Below the pieces are notes generated by a model that did no database searches, was not told where the DNA came from, and saw nothing but the letters and a program-made list of their open reading frames with translations. From positions 24,128,197 to 24,192,196 of the forward strand of contig NC_133230.1 in the NCBI RefSeq assembly GCF_040436345.1: a DNA stretch of 64,000 nt, written 5' to 3'. Positions 24,897-34,450 of this stretch are shown here, piece by piece (within the stretch, counting starts at the first letter, position 1; each line of letters starts with the position of its first letter). The stretch is from Pagrus major. Taxonomy: Eukaryota; Chordata; Actinopteri; Spariformes; Sparidae. A program made the translations under genes and the position numbers.

Positions 24897-25337
24897 TGTT
24901 CTATTTGTTAATACGATATGTGTGCTGCATGATTTTAACTTGGCAATTTGTTTTTTTATAAATAATAATAGACTCATGTCATGGAAAATGATGTGCACAT
25001 CTAATAAAACACATTTTTTTTAAAAATCCAACTAGATATCATGTGCTACATTTGCCATCGTCCTCCCCCATTCCTCACCCCTCCTCCTCCTCCTCCTTTC
25101 CTGCTGATAATGACTGACTGTGCTTGTGTGGCAGTGTTTCTGTTTCTGTCCCCCTGACTTGGACCTCGGAAATGTTTTAGTGCCTTCAATTAGGGTCATT
25201 ACCTCCCTGCAAAAATAAACTTCACAGCTGGTGGGAAAACAAGAAACAAATTTTGTCTTTCGCACAGGGAAGGAAAATGTTTGGCCTTGGGAGATCACAT
25301 CACTTTGACTATAAGTTCAACTTATGATGAATGCCAC

Positions 25338-25413
<76 letters not shown>

Positions 25414-25425
25414 CTCTCTCTCTCC

Positions 25426-25505
<80 letters not shown>
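25338..25505. repeat. Compound microsatellite (TATC)n-(TC)n-(TA)n
   Basis: About 18 TATC units (to about 25,412) pass into a CT run (to about 25,428) and then about 39 TA units ending at 25,505. The Ile/Tyr/Ser/Leu-repeat open frames on both strands here are artefacts. Likely polymorphic. Confidence 0.97.
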
Positions 25506-25507
<2 letters not shown>

Positions 25508-25896
25508 CTCATGCATGACATTATCTGCAACTACAAAAAACAGAGCTTGTGATTTATTATCTAAGCCAAAAAAAAAGTTCAATAGAACCACAGGTTTTAC
25601 TTTGTTTGTGTGCTTTTTCTTTTTCTTTTCTTTTTTTTTCCTTCCTGAATTTCCCCCATTTCTGTGATTACTGTGACTTGAAAGGAGAACCACTGTCAAG
25701 GAGGGGGGAGTGGTGGAGGAGCGGGGGAGTACCTGAAGTTTGTTGCGGTATGATGTAATCAGTAGTGTCATGCAAAACTGCAGTTTATGTGTTCAGCACC
25801 AGTGTTCAAGTATCAATATTTCATGGCAGCACAGTATTTGAGTTACTGTGCTGCGTTTGTTGGGTGAGATTTCAGAGAGTCACAGATGCTGAGATG

Positions 25897-25897
<1 letters not shown>

Positions 25898-25934
<37 letters not shown>
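25898..25934. repeat. (GAAA)n microsatellite
   Basis: About nine uninterrupted GAAA units. Confidence 0.95.
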
Positions 25935-26274
25935 GACCATTGACCTGATTATGATCTCACTGTTTTTATGTGATATTTTAAAATCCGCTATTATATCTGA
26001 TGTGTGATTTCTCTTTGTAAGTCAGTCCTTTAAAACAGTTGACTTCTGTGTTAATTCTAGAAATGAATGACAGATCGTGATAAAGATGTGCAAATAAAAA
26101 AGAAAAAGAAAAAAGAAAGATGCTGAAGTCCAGCATTTCAAAAAGTCTGGTATAAAATACGGTCGGCTGGGACCTTTTTGGAGACGAGCTTTGTGATGCG
26201 CAACTTTCTCTCAACTTTACATTTGGCACTAATTACATTTTTATGACTAACTAACATATGAAAATGTTCTACTC

Positions 26275-26777
26275 TCACGCACGACTTCTGGACTAGAAAT
26301 CAAGGGGAAACACAATAAAATAACAATAATAATAAAAGCCAGGCATCAGTATAAATCCACTGACTCCAAGTTTCCGCACAGAGGATGCATTTAAACTAAG
26401 CATGCAAACTAAGTTTTCAGCAAATCAACAAACAGGATCATTAACTGGAAGGATAAATAACGTCACATTCGCGCATCTGAAAAATATAATTACGCTAAAA
26501 TAGATTTTGCACGAATGTAACTAAAGCGCAAAGTCAGTCTAAAGTTGGACAAACCGTACGCACGCACTTTTTCTAGCCAAAGTGCGCCCGCTGAGTCCTC
26601 TGCGGCCAGAAAATAAATCATGTCAGAAAGATACACTTTGGAAATGTGCGAACTCTGCCAGTCCTCCAATTAGTAAAACAAATTGGCTCGACACGTTTCC
26701 CTCTGAATCGGTCACCAGTTGCTGCTCGGTCTCTTTTTTTCTCTGTGCAGCAGACGCTTGGTCCGCGCTGCACGCTC
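26275..26777 (-). promoter_or_regulatory. Three proximal XRE-like sites upstream of the first CYP1C
   Basis: TCACGCAC (26275-26282), GCACGCAC (26560-26567) and GCACGCTC (26770-26777) all contain the inverted GCGTG core and fit KNGCGTGM on the minus strand. They lie about 0.9, 0.6 and 0.4 kb before the ATG at 27188. CYP1 genes are classic AHR/ARNT targets. That these three sites act is inferred. Confidence 0.5.
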
Positions 26778-26850
26778 ACGGTGTCCCCTCGACGCTCACA
26801 AGTGCGCGCCTCCGACAGCGACCGACAACAGGGAGATAGATAATATAGTA

Positions 26851-26940
26851 GGGTCTGCAGGGCTACCACAATGGGAGGAGTATGAAAGTTACCCTGAGCC
26901 CTGCCCACCAACTGCAAAACATATAAGAAGCTGAAGTGTA
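26851..26940 (+). promoter_or_regulatory. Core promoter of first CYP1C gene (TATA box)
   Basis: TATAAGA at 26922-26928 is preceded by GGTCTGCAGGGCTACCACAA and ATGGGAGG. The same order of blocks occurs before the second CYP1C gene (30903-30996), including GGTCTGCAGG, AATGGGAGG, a CCTGAG block, a CCC(T/A)CC-like block, and ACATATAAG followed by GAAGTGT. Distance from TATA to ATG is 266 bp here and 271 bp there. This shared block outside the coding region supports it as the real core promoter. Transcription is expected to start near 26,950. A pyrimidine tract ending TTTAG at 27,160 could be a 5'UTR intron acceptor. Confidence 0.65.
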
Positions 26941-27187
26941 CGCAAAAGGCAGGCACTAAAGACTTGATGAAAAGACTTCACCCTAACTCACTTCTTTTAT
27001 CACTTACTTTACTTTTCATCATTATGACCTCACTGACATTTAATTGACAGATTTTGAATATTTTTTGCATGTGATATGGATGTACAAGAGCTTCATTGAG
27101 TTTTTTTCCTCCAAAAAATACAGCAACTAAAAAAAAAAGTAGAGATTTCTTTTTTTTTAGGAACAAGTGAGCAGAGAATCTGTCACA

Positions 27188-28765
27188 ATGGCACTGGACA
27201 CTGATTTTGGTGTGAAGGGCAGCAGCATCATCAGGGAATGGAGCGGACAGGTCCAGCCTGCTCTGGTTGCCTCCTTCGTTTTCCTCTTCTGCCTGGAAGC
27301 CTGTCTGTGGGTCAGGAACCTCCGGCTCAAGAGGAGACTGCCGGGACCCTTCGCCTGGCCTGTGGTGGGCAACGCCATGCAGCTGGGCCAGATGCCTCAT
27401 ATCACCTTCGCCAGGCTGGCCAAAAAATACGGCAATGTGTACCAGATACGACTGGGCTGCAGTGATATTGTGGTTCTGAATGGAGACAGGGCAATACGTG
27501 AGGCTCTGATACAGCACAGCACAGAGTTTGCAGGCAGACCAAACTTTGTCTCTTTCCAGATGGTCTCTGGAGGCAGGAGTATGACATTTACTAATTATGG
27601 CAAACAGTGGAAAATGCATAGGAAAATAGCCCAATCCAGCCTCAGAGCCTTTTCCTCTGCTAACAGTCAGACCAAAAAAGCCTTTGAGCGACACATTACA
27701 GACGAGGCCATGGAGCTGGTGCAGTCATTTTTGCGCCAGAGCGCTGATGGACGGTATTTTGACCCTGCTCATGAATTTACAGTAGCCGCTGCTAACATCA
27801 TGTGCGCTCTGTGCTTTGGGAGGCGATATGGACACGACGACCTGGAGTTCAGGACCCTGCTCAAAAAGGTGGAAAAGTTTGGAGAGACAGTAGGAGCAGG
27901 TAGCTTGGTTGATGTCATGCCCTGGCTTCAGTCCTTCCCTAACCCAGTCCGCAGCGTCTATGAAAACTTCAAAAACCTCAACGAGGAGTTCTTCACCTTC
28001 GTGAAAGATAAAGTGGTGCAGCACAGAGAGTCCTTCAACCCTGAGGTGACCCGGGACATGAGTGATGCCATCATCAATGTCATCGAGCATGGGAAGGACA
28101 GTGGGCTGACCAAAGAGTTTGTCGAAGCGACAGTCACAGATCTAATCGGAGCAGGTCAAGACACAGTGTCAACTGTCATGCAGTGGATCGTGCTGCTGCT
28201 GGTCAAACACCCAGACATGCAAGCCAAACTGCAGGAGCTCATAGACAAAGTAGTGGGCCAAGACAGACTCCCATCTACTGAGGACAGAAGCAGCCTGGCA
28301 CACCTGGATGCCTTCATCTATGAGACCATGCGCTTCACCAGCTTCGTCCCCGTCACCATCCCACACTCCACAACCTCAGACGTCACCATCGAAGGTCTCC
28401 ACATCCCCAAAGACACAGTGGTCTTCATCAATCAGTGGTCTGTCAACCACGACCCTCTGAAGTGGAAGGATCCACACATCTTTGACCCCTCACGCTTCCT
28501 GGATGAAAACGGGGCCCTCGATAAGGACATAATCAACAACGTGATGATCTTCTCATCGGGGAAGAGACGCTGCATCGGCGACCAGATCGCCAAGGTGGAG
28601 GTGTTTTTATTCACAGCCATCTTGCTGCACCAGTGCAGCTTTGAGAGCGACCCCTCGAAGCCCCTCACTCTGGACTGCTCCTACGGGCTCACGCTGAAGC
28701 CCCTCCGATACTGTGTCAGCGCCAAGCTCAGGGGGAAGCTGCTTGGCTTAGTGTCCCCAGCATGA
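27188..28765 (+). CDS. cyp1c1: Cytochrome P450 family 1 subfamily C (first tandem copy)
   Basis: One uninterrupted exon of 525 codons. I start at ATG 27188 (context CACAATGG, identical in the paralog); the frame is open a little further upstream but without an ATG. The product is a microsomal haem-thiolate monooxygenase of the CYP1 type, which oxidises planar aromatics and endogenous substrates with P450 reductase. It has an N-terminal membrane anchor (about residues 20-40), the hinge RRLPGPFAWP, the I-helix motif AGQDT (Asp325-Thr326), the K-helix ExxR (Glu379, Arg382), DPSRF, and the haem loop FSSGKRRCIG with Cys462. Nothing is missing. The next gene is a head-to-tail paralog 2.5 kb downstream. 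XRE-like sites upstream suggest AHR control. Assignment to CYP1C is firm by overall sequence; the C1/C2 number is by order and not certain. Confidence 0.95.
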   Translation: MALDTDFGVKGSSIIREWSGQVQPALVASFVFLFCLEACLWVRNLRLKRRLPGPFAWPVVGNAMQLGQMPHITFARLAKKYGNVYQIRLGCSDIVVLNGDRAIREALIQHSTEFAGRPNFVSFQMVSGGRSMTFTNYGKQWKMHRKIAQSSLRAFSSANSQTKKAFERHITDEAMELVQSFLRQSADGRYFDPAHEFTVAAANIMCALCFGRRYGHDDLEFRTLLKKVEKFGETVGAGSLVDVMPWLQSFPNPVRSVYENFKNLNEEFFTFVKDKVVQHRESFNPEVTRDMSDAIINVIEHGKDSGLTKEFVEATVTDLIGAGQDTVSTVMQWIVLLLVKHPDMQAKLQELIDKVVGQDRLPSTEDRSSLAHLDAFIYETMRFTSFVPVTIPHSTTSDVTIEGLHIPKDTVVFINQWSVNHDPLKWKDPHIFDPSRFLDENGALDKDIINNVMIFSSGKRRCIGDQIAKVEVFLFTAILLHQCSFESDPSKPLTLDCSYGLTLKPLRYCVSAKLRGKLLGLVSPA

Positions 28766-29950
28766 ACAGCATGTCCCAATACTGTGACTCAAGGCCAGCA
28801 AACACTTTTCCACCAATGATGTGTAACAGTGAGTATCAACGTACAGTACCTGCACTAAATTCTACTGTTGTTTTTCATATTTAATAATGATATTTAATGG
28901 ATATCTTAACACAGACTGTATATTAAGTATTGTTAATGCAGGGCTGAGAATATGTTTTCAAAGATGTAAAGTTAGCTACAGGTTGAATTCAAGGTTGTTG
29001 GGATCAGGGCAAAGGTATTACATTTCTGCTTCACAAAATACTCTATACTTGATCAGATTTTGTACATGATTCTGAGTTGTGTGCATGTTTCACATCCACT
29101 ATTGAGCATGTACATGTATGTTGTGTGTGCAGGAATTAGCTCCTTTCTTTAAATGTCAATTTAAACTAATATAACTGTATAAGAAATGCTTGTGAATGTT
29201 ATAAAAAGTCACTTGATGACTCATTGTTCTCGACTGTAATATGCAAGAATATATTTAACCTTTGCCACATAAAAGCAGTTACAAAATATTTTTTTATACT
29301 TTCATATTTCAGGTATGACAATAAGTGTAATGAAATTTAATGTATTTCACTATCTACTGTACTCAAAGCGTATGAACACATTAAAACAAAGACAGCTGAT
29401 CAAAGTGTTTAAAAAAGGAAAGGCTGGCATGTTTGTGAAGGAGGAAGTCTTTCATCAAGGAGCGTGCATCTCAGTCTGGAGGATGAAGAAGAGACTTTGC
29501 CATGAACCATGAAGACTTCACAAACTTTATGCGTCCAGGTTTTACTGTACGGGCACTGCAGCTACCCAAAGCCAAACACACATGTCACACTAGTGCAACA
29601 ACAACAATATGAAAAATAAAAATAAAAACACATGTGCAGCAGATTTCTGTCACTCACTGAATTATCGTCACAAACATGTTTACAAAGCAACCTCTTCAAA
29701 GTTACATGGATGTCACTGCACTCTCTTTAAGCCTCTGCATTCAGGAATTGATGTTACAACACCCAAGGGACCTGTCTCTCTGCTCTGTCTGTGTCACAGC
29801 AACAAGTATATATAAAAAAAAAACAGAGTCGGCCTTGAATGTTTAAGCATTCATCATGGAGGATATTTTGTTATCAATGTGTTGGCTTTACATGATGGAA
29901 AAATAAGCTATATCTGAAATGAATAAAGTGAATTGTCAGTGGTCTATGTG
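28766..29950 (+). other. 3'UTR of the first CYP1C gene
   Basis: AT-rich, with several ATTTA pentamers (for example near 28,880-28,900) that are commonly destabilising in mRNAs. AATAAA at 29922-29927 followed by a GT-rich stretch is the best end signal. An XRE-like GAGCGTGC covers 29,460-29,467, about 1.8 kb before the second gene's ATG. Confidence 0.5.
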
Positions 29951-30902
29951 TCCAGTTTGTTTGTCACTTTTGCATTTAGAGTGTTAAAACCTCACAAAGC
30001 TCCTTTAAACCTGACAATCTTTGTCAATAAACTACTTTCTCAGCCCCAAAGTGTGTGTTTAGCTGTTGGCACTGTGAGATATGTGCCAAATATGTCACAT
30101 AAGGCACCAACATTATTTAGATATCTCATTATTACAGAAATAGAAGCCTCTGGAATACTTAATTTGTGGCTGAATATCGTTTAAGCTGATGTTCTTTTAA
30201 CTTCTTCCTTTCGTTGCACAAGCACCCACATAAGCAGATTTGCAGCTAAACTCCTCTCATCTGTATGCATTAAAAACTATTTTGATGCAGCCGCAACCCA
30301 AACAGCTACATTATCTCTGTGACCTTTGTTTAAAGGGCTATTATGCCAACAATAACATTGTATATATTTTTTATAGAGCATAATAAATCGTGTTGTTTGT
30401 AGCAGTTCAGTGTTTGGATGTGAAACCCGCAGCTTTCATGGTGATATCCCAGAGCCTTTTTCCCCCTGTATGGTTATAATTAACAGCCATGCTGTAAATA
30501 ACAGAAAGCAAGTCATGTTTAAAATGGCCACGGAAAGTCCATAGGAAATGGCAAAGTCACCTAACCTTGGCGGAAAAAGCAATTTGATCCAGCTTATTGT
30601 CCATTATTTACACTACACGCTGCCACACACCCCGACTCTTATCACTCCCTGCCATCCATCACATCACAACGCTAAAGTGCATCATTTTTCATCACATTTA
30701 TGTTATATACCTTTCAGGACACATATGGTATGTAAAGTCACTTGTCTTTTAAAGGTTTCATGGTCATTTGTTATATTCTTTGGTTATAAAAACTGTAAAT
30801 CTGTATTTTTTGACAACAGGGACCATTAAGAAGCTGCTCTCCGTCTCTGTCATCCTACCAGGGACGCTGCTGGCTGGAGGCCCGAGTGGGAATAGGACTG
30901 AG

Positions 30903-30996
30903 GTCTGCAGGCTGTGGTCAAAATGGGAGGGGAGAGATAATAAAAAACCTGAGTTGCTGACCCCTCCCACAAAAGAGATACATATAAGCGAAGTGT
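30903..30996 (+). promoter_or_regulatory. Core promoter of second CYP1C gene (TATA box)
   Basis: TATAAGC at 30983-30989 lies within a block homologous to 26851-26940: GGTCTGCAGG, AAATGGGAGG, CCTGAG, CCCCTCCCAC, ACATATAAG and GAAGTGT occur in the same order. Transcription is expected to start near 31,010. GGGGTGAGA at about 31,047 is a possible 5'UTR splice donor. Few GCGTG cores are present nearby. Confidence 0.65.
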
Positions 30997-31253
30997 TAAG
31001 GCTTGAACCTGATCGAGACGTCCACACTAGCTCCTGTGGAGGAGGGGTGAGACGGCATGTGAGTGCTGCTTGGACTATTTCTGGGCTATTTTGTCAATCT
31101 TACTATAGTATAGGATGAGGAAGCAAAGAATTTGTGTTTTAATGTACGTAAGACTGTGGAAATAGAGATCACTTGAAATGGTTTACCATTTTTAATGAAA
31201 ATCAAAATTTTTATTGGACGCAGTGGATAATAGACAAACTACAGGATAACACA

Positions 31254-32828
31254 ATGGCTCAAATGGACGGAGAGTTTGGTGTGAAGGGCAGCAGCATCAT
31301 CAGGGAATGGAGCGGACAGGTCCAGCCTGCTCTGGTTGCCTCCGTCGTTTTCCTCTTCTGCCTGGAAGCCTGTCTGTGGGTCAGGAACCTCCGACTGAAG
31401 AGAAGACTGCCGGGACCCTTCGCCTGGCCTGTGGTGGGCAACGCCATGCAGCTGGGCCAGATGCCTCACATCACCTTCGCCAGGCTGGCTAAAAAGTATG
31501 GCAACGTGTACCAGATACGACTGGGCTGCAGTGATATTGTGGTTCTGAATGGAGACAGGGCGATACGTGAGGCTCTGATACAGCACAGCACGGAGTTTGC
31601 AGGCAGACCAGACTTTATCTCTTTTCAGATAGTCTCTGGAGGCAGGAGTATGACTTTCACCAATTACAGCAAACAGTGGAAGATGCACAGGAAAATTGCT
31701 CAATCAACGATCAGAGCATTCTCATCTGCCAACAGCCAGACCAAAAAAGCCTTTGAGCAGCAAATTGTGGCAGAAGCCACAGAGCTAGTTGAGATTTTCC
31801 TTAAACTCAGTGCTCAGGGCCAGCACTTCAACCCCGCTCATGAGCTGACAGTAGCTGCAGCCAATGTGATTTGTGCCCTGTGCTTTGGAAAGCGTTATGG
31901 ACATGACGATGTTGAGTTCAGAACCTTGCTGCAGAGGGTAGACATGTTTGGACAGACAGTCGGGGCTGGCAGCTTGGTAGATGTGATGCCATGGCTGCAG
32001 TCTTTCCCTAATCCAGTCCGCAGTATGTTCAAGAACTTCGAAGTCCTTAATCAAGAGTTCTTTGGGTTTGTCAAGCACAAGGTGGAGGAGCACCGAGAGA
32101 CTTTTGATCCAGAAGTAACAAGGGATATGAGTGATGCCATTATCGGCGTTATTGAGAAGGCTTCCGGTGACAACGGACTGACCAAAAGCCACACAGAGGG
32201 CACAGTGTCAGATCTGATTGGCGCAGGTCTCGACACCATCTCCACTGCTCTCCACTGGATTCTTCTTCTGCTGGCTAAACACCCAGAGATACAGACCAAA
32301 CTCCATGAGCTCATTGACAAGGTGGTGGGGCGACAAAGGCTGCCATCTATCGAGGACAGATGCAGCCTGGCGTATCTGGACGCTTTCATCTACGAGACCA
32401 TGCGCTTCACCAGCTTCGTCCCTGTCACCATCCCACACTCCACAACCTCAGACGTCACCATCGAAGGTCTCCACATCCCCAAAGACACAGTGGTCTTCAT
32501 CAATCAGTGGTCTGTCAACCACGACCCTCTGAAGTGGAAGGATCCACACATCTTTGACCCCTCACGCTTCCTAGATGAAAACGGGGCCCTCGATAAGGAC
32601 ATAGCCAACAACGTGATGATCTTCTCATCGGGAAAGAGACGCTGCATCGGCGACCAGATCGCCAAGGTGGAGGTGTTTTTGTTCTTTGCAATTCTGCTGC
32701 ACCAGTGCACCTTTGAGAAATGTGCCAATGAGGAACTGTCTTTAAACTGCACCTATGGTCTAACACTGAAGCCTTTAGATTACAAGATCACTGCCAAACT
32801 CAGGGGAGAGTTACTTACAGGCCAGTAA
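31254..32828 (+). CDS. cyp1c2: Cytochrome P450 family 1 subfamily C (second tandem copy)
   Basis: Single exon, 524 codons plus stop. The ATG at 31254 (MAQMDGEF..., context CACAATGG) matches the start of the upstream paralog; the frame extends upstream without an in-frame ATG. It has the same CYP1 microsomal monooxygenase architecture: anchor helix about residues 21-41, hinge RRLPGPFAWP, I-helix AGLDT (Asp327-Thr328), ExxR at Glu381-Arg384, DPSRF, and FSSGKRRCIG with Cys464. Relative to the first copy it has one extra residue near the N-terminus and one before the I-helix. The I-helix segment (GLDTIST against GQDTVST) and the 180-270 region differ, which would affect substrate recognition. The two ends are almost identical in DNA, suggesting gene conversion. 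The C1/C2 number is tentative. Confidence 0.95.
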   Translation: MAQMDGEFGVKGSSIIREWSGQVQPALVASVVFLFCLEACLWVRNLRLKRRLPGPFAWPVVGNAMQLGQMPHITFARLAKKYGNVYQIRLGCSDIVVLNGDRAIREALIQHSTEFAGRPDFISFQIVSGGRSMTFTNYSKQWKMHRKIAQSTIRAFSSANSQTKKAFEQQIVAEATELVEIFLKLSAQGQHFNPAHELTVAAANVICALCFGKRYGHDDVEFRTLLQRVDMFGQTVGAGSLVDVMPWLQSFPNPVRSMFKNFEVLNQEFFGFVKHKVEEHRETFDPEVTRDMSDAIIGVIEKASGDNGLTKSHTEGTVSDLIGAGLDTISTALHWILLLLAKHPEIQTKLHELIDKVVGRQRLPSIEDRCSLAYLDAFIYETMRFTSFVPVTIPHSTTSDVTIEGLHIPKDTVVFINQWSVNHDPLKWKDPHIFDPSRFLDENGALDKDIANNVMIFSSGKRRCIGDQIAKVEVFLFFAILLHQCTFEKCANEELSLNCTYGLTLKPLDYKITAKLRGELLTGQ

Positions 32829-33325
32829 AAAAAGGTTTGACAATGATAAAAGAACGGCGATATGTGCCCAAAAATTAAAATCTACACCTCGCAAGACAGA
32901 GGATTTTTATGCATCAGCTTTAATTGGGCCCAAAATTATTTCACTCATGTGAGTTATAGCTGAACTCAACAGCAATTTTACTCCTAAAAACTGTTTAAAA
33001 ACTGAGAAAGCCTAAATATATCAGTACTGGCTCTGCCGCATCATGCAAGAAACCGAAAAAAAATGAGAGAAGGCTTTGATGTGTTTCCCCAAACCCACAA
33101 TTCATAATAGACTTTAAGTATGTATTGTTATTTATATGAGGGTATTTAGCAGAGTCACCCTAAATTGCAATATAAACCCGTGGTGATGACTTCAAGCTTT
33201 TTGTTTTGTTCGCTGATGGGGAGAAATCGTGCGCCAGCTGTGTGGTCTCAACTGAGTCCTCTGTACAATTATTCACTTAGACACTCATTTATCTCTGTGT
33301 GTAATAAACTTCTTCATGTTTGAGC
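32829..33325 (+). other. 3'UTR of the second CYP1C gene
   Basis: AATAAA at 33303-33308 is followed by a T/G-rich stretch; a second AATAAA at 33591-33596 could give a longer form. No similarity to the first copy's 3'UTR is seen. Confidence 0.5.
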
Positions 33326-34090
33326 TTAATATGAATGCAGTGTGTAATTCATCTTCATCCATGTACTCTTAAATCGTACATAATGCTGTTCTGATAGTGA
33401 CTCCTGCCATGTGTAACATTCCTTAAAAGCCTCATATCTATGGTTATACTGTCTTATTCCTTTAGTAAACATAATACATAACTGTGCAACATGATTTATT
33501 GGGCACTGTCTGAATAATAAGCTGAATAATGATTTCATAATGTCCATGACCCAGTGTGATACAGCCTGTAATGTACAGCTTTGGACTCATAATAAACATA
33601 ATGCATTGATCTCCATCTGAATTTGTGTATCAGTCGGAGCAGCAGAAGTGTTGAGAATGTCAGAGGCCAGAGAGGTCAAAGAGATAATAATAGATCCTGA
33701 TGTCTGGTCTCAGTGTTGTTGTGAAAGATTCATACGGGCTACAGCCCCTGCATGTTCTTGTTCTCCCCCCTTTACAAGCAGGCTGTGACTCAGGACATCA
33801 GTTCAGGCAACAGTAAGCAGCCACAAGCTTCACTCGTCAATATTTAACACGGAGCGCGCTGTACTCTTGACTGCTGTGTCATTTGTTTCTGAAGGAACGC
33901 ATTTAGTTTCAGCCAAGTCGGTGTTGGCTCTCATTTATCAATACACTGAGAAGTTTCTCATCCCTTTAAATATCTATTCAAAATGAAATGCACGTACACG
34001 TAACACTATAATACATTTATCTGACAGTTACAGGCACTGTACTGATACTGTGCTCATCAGATTAAGTTTTTATACATGGAAAAAAAAACT

Positions 34091-34450
34091 TTAAAGGGGC
34101 TCTGTGGAACTTCTGTGATGTGCTGGAAGCTGGTTGCTTGTTTACGTAAGATGACTCCATTTCTAAACTAACCTTAGCTACTGTTGCTCTCTGTTAGCAG
34201 AGCGGGGAGAGGCTCTGAGACGAGGCACTCGAGAACGTGTATAAAGTCACATCCTTTGGATTGTCGCGGAAAATCCTTCACAAAGAACTCCACAGTCCAG
34301 CAGCACTAAACAGCCCAAACAAATCCTCAGCAGGCTTGTATAGGCAACTGAGAGAGACGGGGAAGGTCCTGTTTTTTTCCCATCTAGTTACAATCTACAC
34401 AAGAGGTTCTCAATCTTTTTGGTTAAAGTGCTGCTGGGGATCCTTCTCAT
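34091..34450 (+). repeat. Probable TTAA-flanked teleost repeat, right end not found
   Basis: Starts TTAA (34091-34094) then AGGGGCTCTGTGGAACTTC, the same style of start as the other MITEs in this window. The matching inverted end is not visible, so it is truncated or diverged. The right limit is a guess. Confidence 0.35.

Noticed and set aside
25281-25771. Open frames with Ile-Tyr and Ser-Ile-Tyr-Leu repeats on both strands
   Set aside because: Direct translations of the compound microsatellite.
27167-27187. Seven extra upstream codons in frame with the first CYP1C
   Set aside because: They begin with GTG; the ATG at 27188 has a good context and matches the paralog's start.
26978-27694. 238-codon open frame antisense to the first CYP1C gene, with a related frame antisense to the second (31,239-31,703)
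   Set aside because: Both are the mirror of the conserved CYP1C coding strand; their similarity follows from the paralogy and no domain is seen.
31173-31253. Twenty-seven extra upstream codons in frame with the second CYP1C
   Set aside because: No in-frame ATG (the frame opens at TTG), no similarity to CYP1C, and the start at 31254 matches the paralog.
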